Below, piece by piece: positions 1 through 12,200 of a DNA stretch of 64,000 nucleotides. The notes beneath the pieces are model-generated. The model ran no database searches, was not told the DNA's origin, and worked only from the letters and a program-made list of their open reading frames with translations. This DNA comes from Monarcha castaneiventris obscurior (taxonomy: Eukaryota; Chordata; Aves; Passeriformes; Monarchidae). The stretch's first letter is position 1. Each line of letters opens with the position of its first letter. The stretch spans positions 6,138,001 through 6,202,000 of the forward strand of contig JAMPIT010000174.1 of assembly GCA_026261815.1 (NCBI GenBank). The letters run 5' to 3'. A program made the position numbers and the translations under genes.

Positions 1-740
1 ACAGTTAGGCAGAGGAGATACACGGTAGTCTTTAATTGTATTGTATTTTTGCCAGTGAGCACAGGCCAGAGGTCTGGACGGCGGTTCTTCTAGCTTTTTT
101 TTCCCCCTAAATGCACAACTCAAGATAAAGCTAGGAAAATGTCAAAATCTGACCTAGTGCGGTGCAAAAGACATTCAGTTAGTAGGTAAGCCTGATTTCA
201 CTGCAGATTATTTTGTCAGTAAAATAGGTTTTTCAGTGCACAAAGATACAAGATACACTGGCTAAGAAATTGCTTTGCTTAGGGCTTGCTATTTTTTTAA
301 TCATGCTCTCTACTGGATACTTCCCTTACTGGCTTGTGTGTAGCACAGCATACTCTCAGATTTTGCCAAACCACAGCTATTTGCAATATTCCATTACTCT
401 AGCATTTTCTTACCAAGGGGGAAAGTTCACAGATCTCTTTCAGTTCTGCGTATCTGCTGACCTTTCATTTCACAGAATCCTGGATGACTGAAATTTCTGG
501 TGATTTGGTGTTTTGTGCAGATCTGTGGGAACATTTAAGTGAAGCAAATCTAACCATACAGTGTTTCAGTCAATAAAAGGAATGTATTTCCTTCTTTTAA
601 AAGGAAGAAGAAAAGCCTGAACTGTTGTTTTAAATACTCCCTTTCTTCTGTTCTTGCTGTCTCGAGAGTTTTGCTGTGCCACGGTCCTGCTCAGTAATCC
701 ATGCACAAACTTCTCTTTGTGGAGCATGGCCTTAGGTGTT

Positions 741-774
<34 letters not shown>

Positions 775-3700
775 TGCTGAAGGCAGCAATTTTATTATAT
801 TTAGTCAAAATAAAATTTCTCAGTATTACTGGAAAAATAACTGCCAAAGCTGCAGTAATATTGGTGCAGTGTTCAGTGCTCTGTTGTCTCCATATTTTCT
901 ACTGACTTTATTATAAACTTCTGGAGATAAGTACAATCAAATAAGTTTGAGTAACTGAAGCTGTGGAATTGGAGGGATGTTGATATTCGGTCCAGACTAT
1001 TTGGAGGTTTATCTTTTCTTACAGAGAAACTAATTTTTTAGTGCCAAGTGATTGATTTTTAGTCATGGGGTTAGTTTTCATCAAATGCATTAAAATAACG
1101 TGGGCATTTTTAAAATATAGGAACCAATAACTGAGGAGGAAGAATAAACAGCAGCAATGAGTATCAGGGTGACCAAAGTCCATGAATGTTTGAATATGTA
1201 GGAACTAGAGTGTAATCATGACAACTGATGCTTCTTTTTTATCTTCTATTTTGTGCCCACAGTCTCCCACACCAGCACTTCATCCTTGCACAGCTTTGTG
1301 GTTGTGATGAAGGTAGTGGAATTGGAACATGCAGGCTATTACACAGGAGATATCAATCAGCCCTACTCAATGATAATTTTTTCTAACGTTTTATTTAGTG
1401 TTTGAAAATATAATGTGCAATTTTTTAAGCAAAAGAGCATTTATCTGATGTTTTATTTGATCCTAACAGAGGGTCCAATAGCTGTAACATCAGTCTGCAG
1501 TAAATTGAAATTTCCTTGCTGCTTAGTGAGTTATCCACTGTGCCATAAGGACATACAAAATAAAAAATAAAGATACTAAAGAATAGGTATAAATTCTATG
1601 TTTCGAATCATTGCTATTTAGGACCTTTAAGATTTAGATATGTGTAGGTCATGCATACAGTGCATAGCAGTTTCCATGTGAATGAGTGTATGTGAAACAT
1701 AACATGAATCCACACAGTGCTTGTTTTCAATTACTGATACTGAACTGTAAATAATGTACAAAATATGATGTACTGTAATATGGTGAGCTAGCAACATTGT
1801 TTTTTTCTCTAATTTTGAGCTGTATGTTTGCATAGTGGTGTGGGAATAATAGGACACCGTTTTAGTCAGATTCAACGGAGTATGAACATAGAAGCCATTA
1901 TTTGAGTAAATACCTTTCTCCGAAGTACTTCCAAACTTTCTATTTACTTTAATGTCATCACTTGCATAAGTACAGAAATACACCCACAGAATTAGTTTGC
2001 AACATCAAGGCACACCAATGGCAAATTCAATGTTTTTATCAGAAAAGGGTAATAAGATACCCTGACCTTTGATTTCAAATTTGTATCAGCAGAAATTATC
2101 TGTTTATTTAGTCTGGTTTACAGAAGCTATTGGCTATATTCATATACCTCAGTAGAATATTCAGACACTGTAATTCCTTTAGGATCTGGAGATCTAAGAC
2201 AAGCAGGAGCTTCAGTTTTAATATCACAAATGTGGCAGCTTGTTGAAGAAGTGTCAGTGTGGTGAGACTGGCCTGATCCTACCAAGCAGTTGATTCCAAC
2301 TCTTTTGGTTCTAATGAGGCTGTAGGGGTACCCAGACTAGGCAGAGGTATGTTATTACAGGAGAGGAGAGGGGGAACAGGAAGATCCTATTCTGTTGCTT
2401 GGCTCCTGAGTGTAAGCATCAAAGAGATGGTGTAAATGGGGTGCATTCCTGCACCAGAAGTTCTTTTTCCTTTACTCTGTCTTTAGGGACATACACCTGC
2501 TGCTGTAAATTTGAAGCCTGCATGACTTGTAGGTTCTGATAATTTATCCGTAAGGGATTTGAGTAATCTGTCTGACAGGACAGTCAGTGGCAGACCAATA
2601 ACTAACAGTTCTGACTTCTGAGAACAGTGGTATTCTAGAGAGAATACAGCTCTAGAAATAAATGTAAACAAGCTGTTTTCCCTTTACAAAGTGAGAAGGA
2701 GAGGGGAAAAGGCAAGGGTAGAGGCCAATGTCAGCTGCTCCAAGCCCTGTAAATTGTCAAGTTATGTTCTCAGACGAGGAATTTCACTTTTAATATTTAG
2801 GCTTTAATACTTAAACCTTTAATATCTAGATTTCTCTTTCTTGTTAAACTTACTCCATACAGGTTATTCAGCTGAACAAGGATATGTCTTTTCTGCCTTC
2901 GGAATTCTCAAATACATGATATATGTTTTTCAGGTTTTGCTTTAAATCTGTAAATATTTCTATTCTCAGATCATCTGAAGAAAATTCTAATGCTACCTTA
3001 TTAAACATTTTCTCAAGTGCATCGTAAACCCTTTAAACAAGCTACATATTAAGTGCAGAAGTACAGGCATAAGTGGTAAAATCATGTAGCTGGTGTCAGT
3101 TAACAATGGCAATACTGGCACTGCCCACAACACAGCCAGTGTTCTATTCTGCAAAAGTGAAGGCAAGAATAAATCCAGAAAAACTATCTCTTTTACTCCT
3201 GCACCCAAAGCACAGGATCTGCTGCCATCCTTTTGTCATGCCTCAAAATTTATTTGAGGGTTTGCAGCTGGTGGGTATGACAACAAAAATATCATCTGCT
3301 GCAGTTTACTTATTAACTCTTATTTGGGAGGGTTCTAAATATTAAAAATAAGCAAACAGGCCAGTGCTTCACTGAGCACAGTAGTTTGTCTCTAACAATA
3401 GCTCTAAGCAGACACCCAAGGGAGAAAAGAATGGCAATTCAGTGTGATGCTACATCCCCTGCTGCATCTTCATACTCTCCCAACCTCTGTCCTTTTTAAA
3501 CTGTGAGAATTTGCCAAAGAAAAGCTTCCACTTGGAACAGAGTCAGGCATTTTTTAGTCATGCATTCTTAGCACTAGATAATTAGGTCAATATTTAGGGA
3601 TCTAAGTAAGTGTATCCTGGTATTTAAAAGTGCCAGAAATTCTCACCCTAGATAGAGATGGAAAAGCACTTTAGTTTCCCTGCATCTTTTATGCAGTTTT

Positions 3701-6245
3701 CTACAGATGGATTTAGTTACTTAATGCTAGATATCAAGATCAAACAAAAAACCAAAGTTAAAATATGTTAAATTACCATTTATAAAATCAGTAATGTTGT
3801 AAAATATTTAAACCCAATTGTGAGATTCACCAGTTTGAGTTTTTCACTTCACACTCATCTCTTTAGTAGTCCCTTCCTCTATTATAATGAGCACTAGAGT
3901 AGGACATTGCTGTAAAGGGGAAGATTCATTAAGAAACGTGAGAACTCTTTGCAGTTAGTTCTAAGAAATTGCTTGGAAATGCATCTCTCTGTTTCTCTCT
4001 TGCTGTCTCTGGCGAGTATAAGATTTTACATAAGCAGTGTCTGTTCACTCAAGGGAATGTGCTTAGGGGAAGAAGTGTGCTCAAACCTTCAGGGTACAAT
4101 AATACTGCAGACAGAATTGGCACACACTTTGAATTCACACAGTTTCATTGTCTAAATTAGCTGCTTCCTCTCTGGGTGTGTTGGGACATAGAGTAGGGGC
4201 CTAACTTAAGTGCTTGAGTCACCCTTCAGAAGACCTCTCTCTCTCTTATTTGATTATACAGGAGTTCTGTAAGGACCTACTCAAAGCTGGTGTCAAAAGT
4301 TGCACAGTCAACATTTCAACACCAGCGTCCCTGGAGAAATGCTTTCTTAGACTACTTTGGGCTGCTTTAATATGTCTCATATCTAGAGTTGATCTGATAA
4401 TGAAGAAACATGTCAGAGAGGAAAACTCAGGTGCTGAAGGTTGGAAAGCTGTTTTGAAGAAGATCCTGTGTAATACTTTCTTAACAAAGAAACAAGAGAT
4501 AGAGTGGTTCTGAAGAATGGCTGTAAAAGTTTAAAAAAGGGAAATCTTTAAAATACAGTTTCTGACAGATAGAGGAAGCCTCTTTCTTGTATACTTACTT
4601 CACTTCCCAGAGAATCAACTAACCTCCATGAAACTCATTCTCATGACCTTTTAAAAACTAATAGTAATGTCCTGAAACTCTTTGAAATTATGGCATCACT
4701 CAGAAATTCAAATAAATTATTTCAAATTTTTAAAATGTTGACAATCAGGGTAAAATATACAAACACTGGAAATCGAGTCATATGCATCTCAGGTCTTATT
4801 TCATTTTTTACTTTGCCCTCCTCAACAAAAGAACTGATTTTTTTATTTTATGACAGTTTGAAAAGTCATTAGTTTTATCTGCAAGAAGTAATTAGAGGAG
4901 AAGAAGATTTCTTATGTTGAAAAATAATTAATTGAAACTGCTATGTCACTTTTCCTGGATTCTACAAATAACTGCTAACTACCAGATAAAATAAGGCAAA
5001 CATAAAGAAAAGTCCACTCTTTTCCTTTAAATCTAGACAATATTGTGAAAAAGAAAGAATAAGAGTGATACAGAAAATATCATCTATTAGAAAAACAAAA
5101 GTAAAAGGGATTTGATTGTGTTACACAAGAAACTACCTCTTAGATATAGTATTAACAAGTTAAACATTTAAACTAGACGGAATTGAAAATAAAACTTAAT
5201 ATTCAAAGTGATGAAATTAAATACATTTTCAGTCTGTCGTCTGTCATATTAGCTGTAGAGATACAGACTTAAAATATAGATATAATTTATTATGAAGATT
5301 TTAATCTAGTGTTTTTACAAGAAACAATTATGCATACTTATCAGATTCTATAAACACCCTAGCCAAATTAGAAGTGTTAGAAAGAAAAACATCTTGGCTA
5401 ATTTTTAATTTTAGACTCCTAATATCTGCTCTGAATACTCTTCATGTTGTTGCACTAATGCTGATCAAACCTTAGTATCCTGAAAAATATTAGGCTAAAG
5501 ATAACCCAGTAAAGAAACACCTCAGGAAAAGATTCATATAGAATTTTGATGATTGTTTTGTAAATGGGTACCTTCACCCGCTGAGATGGTGGCAGTGAGT
5601 TACAGGGAAGGGAGCGAGTGGAGCTGTGTTGCTGCCAAGATTCCCTGGGTGGTTCTGTATCCCTCCTCGAGGGTTTGTCACATTTACACACAACAGCTCA
5701 TCATGCGGCACCAAAGGCAACAACATCTACTGGCAGAAAATGCTTATCAGTTCTTCTGTTACCTCTAAAATACCTGAAAAAGAGCAGGATGGAGAGCAAA
5801 GTGCTCTCTTGCCCCAAAAATTACAGTGGTTGTAGCAGAGACAAGCTGGACCTGAAAGACAAATCGATTCACTTGGGACAACAAGACGCTCGTGACTCCC
5901 TTGGGAAAGGGCGATGACTTTGGCAGCAGCCTCTATGGAAACACCGGGGTAGAGGAAGGGTGGCAGCAACCAGAGCATCGCCTTTTCCCCATCAGCTGCC
6001 TCACTTGGCTTTCTGCATCCTTCCCCTTCGTCAGCCCCTCTACCACCCTTTGCTTCTCTGCCAGCCTGGGGGTGTGGAGGGCAGCTGCCCTGGTGTTGCC
6101 AGGGAGGAGGAGGCCCCTCAGAAGGGCCCAGTGGCCCTGCTGGGAGGCTGCAAACCATCCCTGGGGTAGCCACTGCCTCCACCTACACTGCCAGCAGCGC
6201 ACAGGGCAGCCCTCCCTCCCAGGGCTGCCTCCTCAGCAACAGAAA
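1..6245. other. 5' flank of REDIC1, no gene supported
   Basis: AT-rich sequence to about 5550, then GC-rich to 6245. No exon or known repeat could be supported on either strand. The last 250 bases before the REDIC1 ATG are GC-rich but CpG-poor; they probably hold the 5' UTR or promoter, and no clear TATA box was seen. The upstream neighbour gene is not reached. Confidence 0.5.
744..771 (+). repeat. Poly(T) run, T28
   Basis: Uninterrupted run of 28 T. No LINE or SINE body was recognised next to it. Confidence 0.95.
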
Positions 6246-6268
6246 ATGAACTGGGTTGGTGGCAGTCG
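6246..6268 (+). CDS. REDIC1: REDIC1 coding exon 1 (23 coding bases)
   Basis: Encodes MNWVGGS plus two bases of Arg8, then donor CG|gtgagtg. The peptide matches the human start. The context before the ATG is cagaaa, with A at -3. The same frame is open back to about 5892, so the start rests on homology, not on an upstream stop. Confidence 0.88.
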
Positions 6269-9200
6269 GTGAGTGAAACTCTTCAAAGCCAACAGAAACA
6301 GCTCCATGCTGTGTCAGTGTCCCTCACAGACTGGGCACCACCATGGTGTGCCTAACAACCCTCATGTCCTCTCACAAACCAGGCACTGCCTGGTGTGTGT
6401 TTCAGGCCTCATTTCCCCTCACAGCCTGGGCATGGCTGTGGCATTTGTGACCGAACGAGTGTTTCTCCACAAAGCAGCAGTGCCACAGTGTGTGTGCTCC
6501 AGGCCCGGTGTCCCCTCACAGAGCAGCAGTGCCACAGCGTGTGTGCTCCAGGCCCGGTGTCCCCTCACAGACATGGCAGCAGGCCATGGTGTGTGACAGC
6601 CCCGGAGTCCCCTCCTGAGCCAGCCTTTGAGAAGGCACAGGGGCCCTCCCAGCCCAGGCAGGGCATCACGTTTGGGCTCAGTGTCTCTCCACACACAGGG
6701 GCTGGATGAGGCCTTTCCTCACGCCCTCACGAACAGCAGTGGTTACCATTTGGGGAAAAGGATGTATAGGTATTGAGATTCACTGAAACAGTAAAACATA
6801 ACAAACTGAGTTATAGTGATTAAAAAAAGAGAAAGGATAATGTTCAGTTTCTTTAGGTGCTGTGCCCTGTGCCAATTTACTAAAAATGTAAACCCCACAG
6901 ATTTTTCAGCCATTGGGAAGCAGCATTGCTGAACACAGCTTTGTAATCATCCAGACTCTATGCAGAATCAAACTAAAAGAACACACTACCTATCTGGAAG
7001 TCTTCCCAGCAAACAGGGTTTTCTGAATGTTGCCTCTGTGAAGCCAGAGGAAGGGAGAGTTTTAGTTGGAAAAAGCCCAAAACATGAATGCCAACTTTGT
7101 CCTAAATGCCTGTCTGCCATATCTTCTGTAAGAAAACACAATGTGTAGGAGTACTGAACACATTTAGCAAATACAAATTAACCTGCCACTTGCTGCTGCT
7201 GGTAGTATCTGTTAGGGTTCCTTGGGTGAATCTGGGATTTTCATTTTAGGTGTCAGAAAAACTGCTCATCACTAGGGTTTCTCTCCACTGCAAGGGTGGA
7301 TGTTATATGCATATGTTTGGAAAGTTTGCTCTAACTTTAAGCCAAAGTTAATTCCAAGGGTATACTCCATATTTCTAACCCTCACAAAAAGTCCTAATCT
7401 AACTGACCTAAGGACTGCAGCCATGCTCACTCTGCTCATAGAACAGTGACCCCGAGTTCCAATTCTATGCACCATGTCCTGTAGCCATTTCACTTAAGAC
7501 TATGTTTTAGAGGTGAGACAAGTAGTTGGAGGTATAACTGTCTCCTATATTGCACAAACAACAGCAACTTGTAGGGTCAATCTGTTTTTCTTTCCTGTTT
7601 TACAAAAGGTCCCCAGTACTCTGTAAAATCCCAGAAGGTAAAAGCTCATATAGTGCTCCTTTGGTTTGTTTGCTAATATAGTTTTGTAGCTATGTTGCAT
7701 CATGACAAAGAAAATTTGGAGAAAATAATATATTGACAAAGATTTCTCAAGTTTTAAGAAATTACAAATTGATGAAATGTTGCATTACAAATCAAATTAC
7801 TAAAATCTTTTTCTGTTTTCTATTTTCATGTTAAATGTATTTGGTAGCCTAATATAGAATATGGCCCCATCCTTACTGGAGTAAACTAGGATCAGTCAAA
7901 ATTAGTTCAACAGAGATATGTTGACTTTAGTACCTGAAGGTTTGATCCATTATAGAATAACATATAACGTAACATAACATTAACATATTCGTGTCCTAAA
8001 ATCTCAGAACCATTGATGAGAAATTCAAGCCATGACTCAGGATTACACTTTTGCAATTAAAATAATAACTATTTGCATTTTTCAGAAGCAGAATCATATT
8101 AAAGCAGGAAAGGAGAAAACAAAAGGTAAACAGTTTCAGCCAAATTGGATTTTATATAGTTATATAAAAGCTTTAGCAGGTTCATTTAGGTAAAACTTTC
8201 AAAGCATTTGGAGTGAGATTCGAAACAGTAGCTTAACAGTTACAATGTGTTTGCCTGACTTTTAGGGCAAAAGTCTTGTTCTAGATTTACTACACTGAAT
8301 TACAACCAGAAGAGGAGGGAGCCAGAGAAGGTGGAGTGAATGAATGAATGAATGAATGAGTGAATGGCTGTGCCCAGTTTTGGTTTTCCTGGATTACTTC
8401 TGTTACCATATTGTGTTGCTATGTGTGGACACATGGGATTGCTTGAAGCCTCAGAGTGATAACCCCGTGGTCAGCTGGTCTAACACACACATACACAGCC
8501 TTTTTTCTGAGCCCCATAAAAGGATGTTAGGCTCATTGAAGTCCTTTATCTGCATAAACAAAAGGAGGATGGCTTATTTGTATTTTGAATCTGAAAGTGA
8601 AATAAAAGAATCAAGTTTATCCCTGGCATAGCAGAAGACATTTCAAACAGAAAAGAGAGAGAAAACAGTAAGAGAAAATGGCTATAACCACAATAAGTGG
8701 GGTCAGTTTCCTTCTCAGCAGCAGGAAAGAAAGAGGCAGTATAGGGAAGCTCCACCACTGAAGCTGATACCCCCAATGCCCAGAGCAGGTGCGCAGGTAT
8801 ATAGAGGTAGGGGAAAAACAGGCTGACCATATAGAGGCAATTACTCAAATTAAAACATTTCCTTATGGGAATGTGGGACCAGTCAACAGCTTGTCCTCAT
8901 CGCTTTCCCGGTTTCCTGGAGGCCTCTGAGTTCTCAACAGGTCTGTTTTCTCAGGGATTACTGGTCTAAGCCGCATAATTTATATTGCAACTATGTAATT
9001 TGCTTCAGTGGAGTGGGAAAACAGGAAAAGATCCAAGACAGGATTGCTTTCAGTAAGGTAGTACTAAATTACTAAACACTGTGGTAATTTTCTAATTGCT
9101 ATTATACAATTATTAGTAATTAGTAATTCAGAGGTGTTGGGAAAAAAATATCTGGGACACTGAAGGGAGATGAATACATTTTGGGGGTGTGGACCCCAAA

Positions 9201-12200
9201 GTAACATGAATTTTGAAGTGTTGATTTGTACACAGGCTGATTTTACCTGACTGAAGATACTCACCTCAACTGAAGAACAGATATTTTCCATAACTAATAT
9301 CATCCTGGAAAGCTAAAGATAACAATAAATTATACTAAAAATTAGATACCAACGAACATGTTAGGTATATTAGTTACATATAACCTGCAATCATGAGAGG
9401 AATTACATTTCAGAAGAAAAGCCAATGCTATCTTTTGCTTTGGCATAGCCTTTAGTTTTCAATATCCTTCTTTTGGTTAGAAAAAATAAATCTTAATGAG
9501 TTTATTTATTTATCTGCTGTACTTGATGTTGATGATTTTAGGATGGTTATTAATAGTCTCTGCAAAATGGAGGAGTTTGTTTCCTGTATTATTTTCCTGA
9601 TATATTCAAACCGTCAGTCACATGTCTTTTTATTCCTTGTAATAAAAATTCTTTCTGAATTCCCAATCTTAGAGACTTTTCTTTTTTACTTTTTTCTCTC
9701 TCTCTCTTTTTTTTCTTTTTGTCAGAAGACTATTTTCTTTGTCCATAAAGACAAATTTGGAGAACAATAAACCCTTTGTGTCATTACAGATGGCACATCT
9801 GGTGTATGTAATCTTGCTGATTTATTTGCTTATCTTAGATGCTCCATAAAAAGCACAAGTTAAAATTTTTTTAAGACTTTGTCCTTGCCACATTTGGTAT
9901 GTTTTACTTTAAAGAAACATTTTTAGTGATTGTACAAAAAATTTGAGAAATGAGCATTTAAGGACTAAATTGTTGGCATCAAGATAACAATATTTATTTT
10001 GAATACGACCAAATTATATTTCCTTTCTTTTTCAAGGCAATAAAAATAAATTAACAGCAAACAGGATGTGAGAATTCAGAGATGCTTAACCATGAGCTTT
10101 TATCAGGAATAGTTCACTAAGTCTTGCTTGCTCATTTCAAAAGGATTACCTATACTGGTAATGTGTTGTTGAAACTTCTGTCAAAAAACTTATTTTCTCC
10201 TTTGAAAAATTAAGGAATACTTTGAAAGAAAGAAACTTAAGGCAAAGATGAAGCTTCTGGAAGTATCATCTCCTAAAAGTTCAGCAGTCAGTTTGGATCT
10301 CCTTAATCTATATGTGGTTAATCAGATATCAACCAAAAAAGACAACACTGGTGAGTTTTGGGTATTCTGACTTCTCATAATTAGTTATTCTTAAATCTTA
10401 TTGCTGTTATTTTAGTTCTTGTTCTTCCATTTACAACTTAACCCTCAAGTGAGTGTTGTTTTATTTTTAAAATAAAAAATTGTACATAAATACAAAAATT
10501 ACGACTGAATAAAAAGTCAGGGCAAAAGAGGAATCACATAACCTTGGCCCCTGCCTACTTTAGCTTTAAAGTGCAGTGTCCTGGTGCCAGGCCAGGTGAA
10601 TGTTTGCAGTAGCCAGGAGAGGCATGGCCAAGACCCTGAGGTTTTTCTGCACCTCCTCACATCATGCACAGGGTGCAGCAGGGGAAGGAGTCCCATCCGG
10701 TGGGGCAGTGGGAAGAGAGTGGCTGGAGAAGGTTGTGCTCCCTGTGGTGAGCACCTGCCTGTGAATCATCACTCTGTTATTAATATCATTTCTTATTTCA
10801 TTGCTGTTCCAAGTAAATTGTGCTTATCTCAACCCATGATCTTTACCTTTTTTGCCTCCAGTTCTCCTCTCCATCCTTCTGTGGAGTGAGGGGGGAGAGA
10901 GAAGGAAAGGGAGAAGGAGATGGAAAAGAGGGAGAGGGAGCGGGTGGTACATGGTTTGGAGTGTTTCAGTGGGAACACTAAATTGGAGAATACCATTTCT
11001 AAACCACTATACACATTTATTACCTTTCTCATTCTATTCATTAATTTTACCCTACATCCATTTCTTTTTCTCTTTGCTGTTGAATGGATCAATTTCTCAT
11101 CCACTAACTTTTTCATAACTTTGGGGGCATTTGGAATTGTCTTGTCAGTTCTCCCCAGATTATCTTTCTTATAATCTATTATTAAACTTCTTGAGAAACA
11201 TCACTAAAACTTGAGTCCTAGCTCTTAAATGTAGATGTGGTGCTTAAGGATATGGTTTAGCGGTGGACTTGGCAGTGCTGGGTTAATGGTTGGATTCAAT
11301 GATCCAAACAGTCTTCTTCAACCTAAATGATTCTATGATTCTATTACTGTTATCACCTGTGGCATATTCATAAACCAGATTATGGAAAATTTTTTGTCCT
11401 ATGCTCAGAAGAGTAGAAGGTGACTGAGGAAGGTAACAGAGCCTGAACACACACAGTGGCTGACTAAACAATTTTATACTATGATGCCATTTAGAATAGA
11501 GTTTTTGTATTGTTAGTAGCAAAGAAAGCAACAAATACGGCTTTAAATGGATTAAGAAATCTAAAACAACAGCTTTTGTACTCTAATGAAAGTTCAGGAA
11601 CCTCAAAACTTTCTCCAAGCCCAGCACTGACATACCAAATACTTTCATTGCAGAGAACATGAGGAAGCCAGTCCACATTGATATCACAGAAGATGAAAAA
11701 AAACCTATTAGGAGACACAACTTAGAGCTTCCCATGTCACCCCTACGTACACAACATAAATCAAACTTAGATGATCTCCAGAGCAGGTACTTGTATAAAA
11801 TAGGCAATAGTTACACAATAGTGAGGTTCTGGAAGAGGTATTTCATTATAGTGTTAACGGTTGGGGTATTAAGGAAACATAAATATACCATTATAAACAG
11901 GGAAATTTCACAACCACCCCTGTCATTCCAGTGATACTCTTACTGTGAGAGAATACTTAATAAATTCTGAATACAAAACTGCACATGAACCTGAGAGATT
12001 TGTAAAGGTAATGTGTCTATACTCATGTCAGGTACATGCGCTAAGTTTATCTCAAGGAGCAAGTTATTCAAACATCATTACCCAGTTATACTGTTTTTCC
12101 ATCGAGCTTCAGACGTGCTAAAGTGACCAGCTCACAGACAGGCTGCTCAAAACTGCTTAAGAATCAGGCTGCTTTAAGATGTGTGGAAAAATATGCCTAA

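Noticed and set aside
1261..1352. Short exon-like stretch after cccacag reading SHTSTSSLHSFVVVMKVVEL and EHAGYYTG, reminiscent of an immunoglobulin-type strand
   Set aside because: Only about 30 codons, no matching neighbour exons, no clear donor and no family I can name with confidence. It could be a pseudogene scrap or chance.
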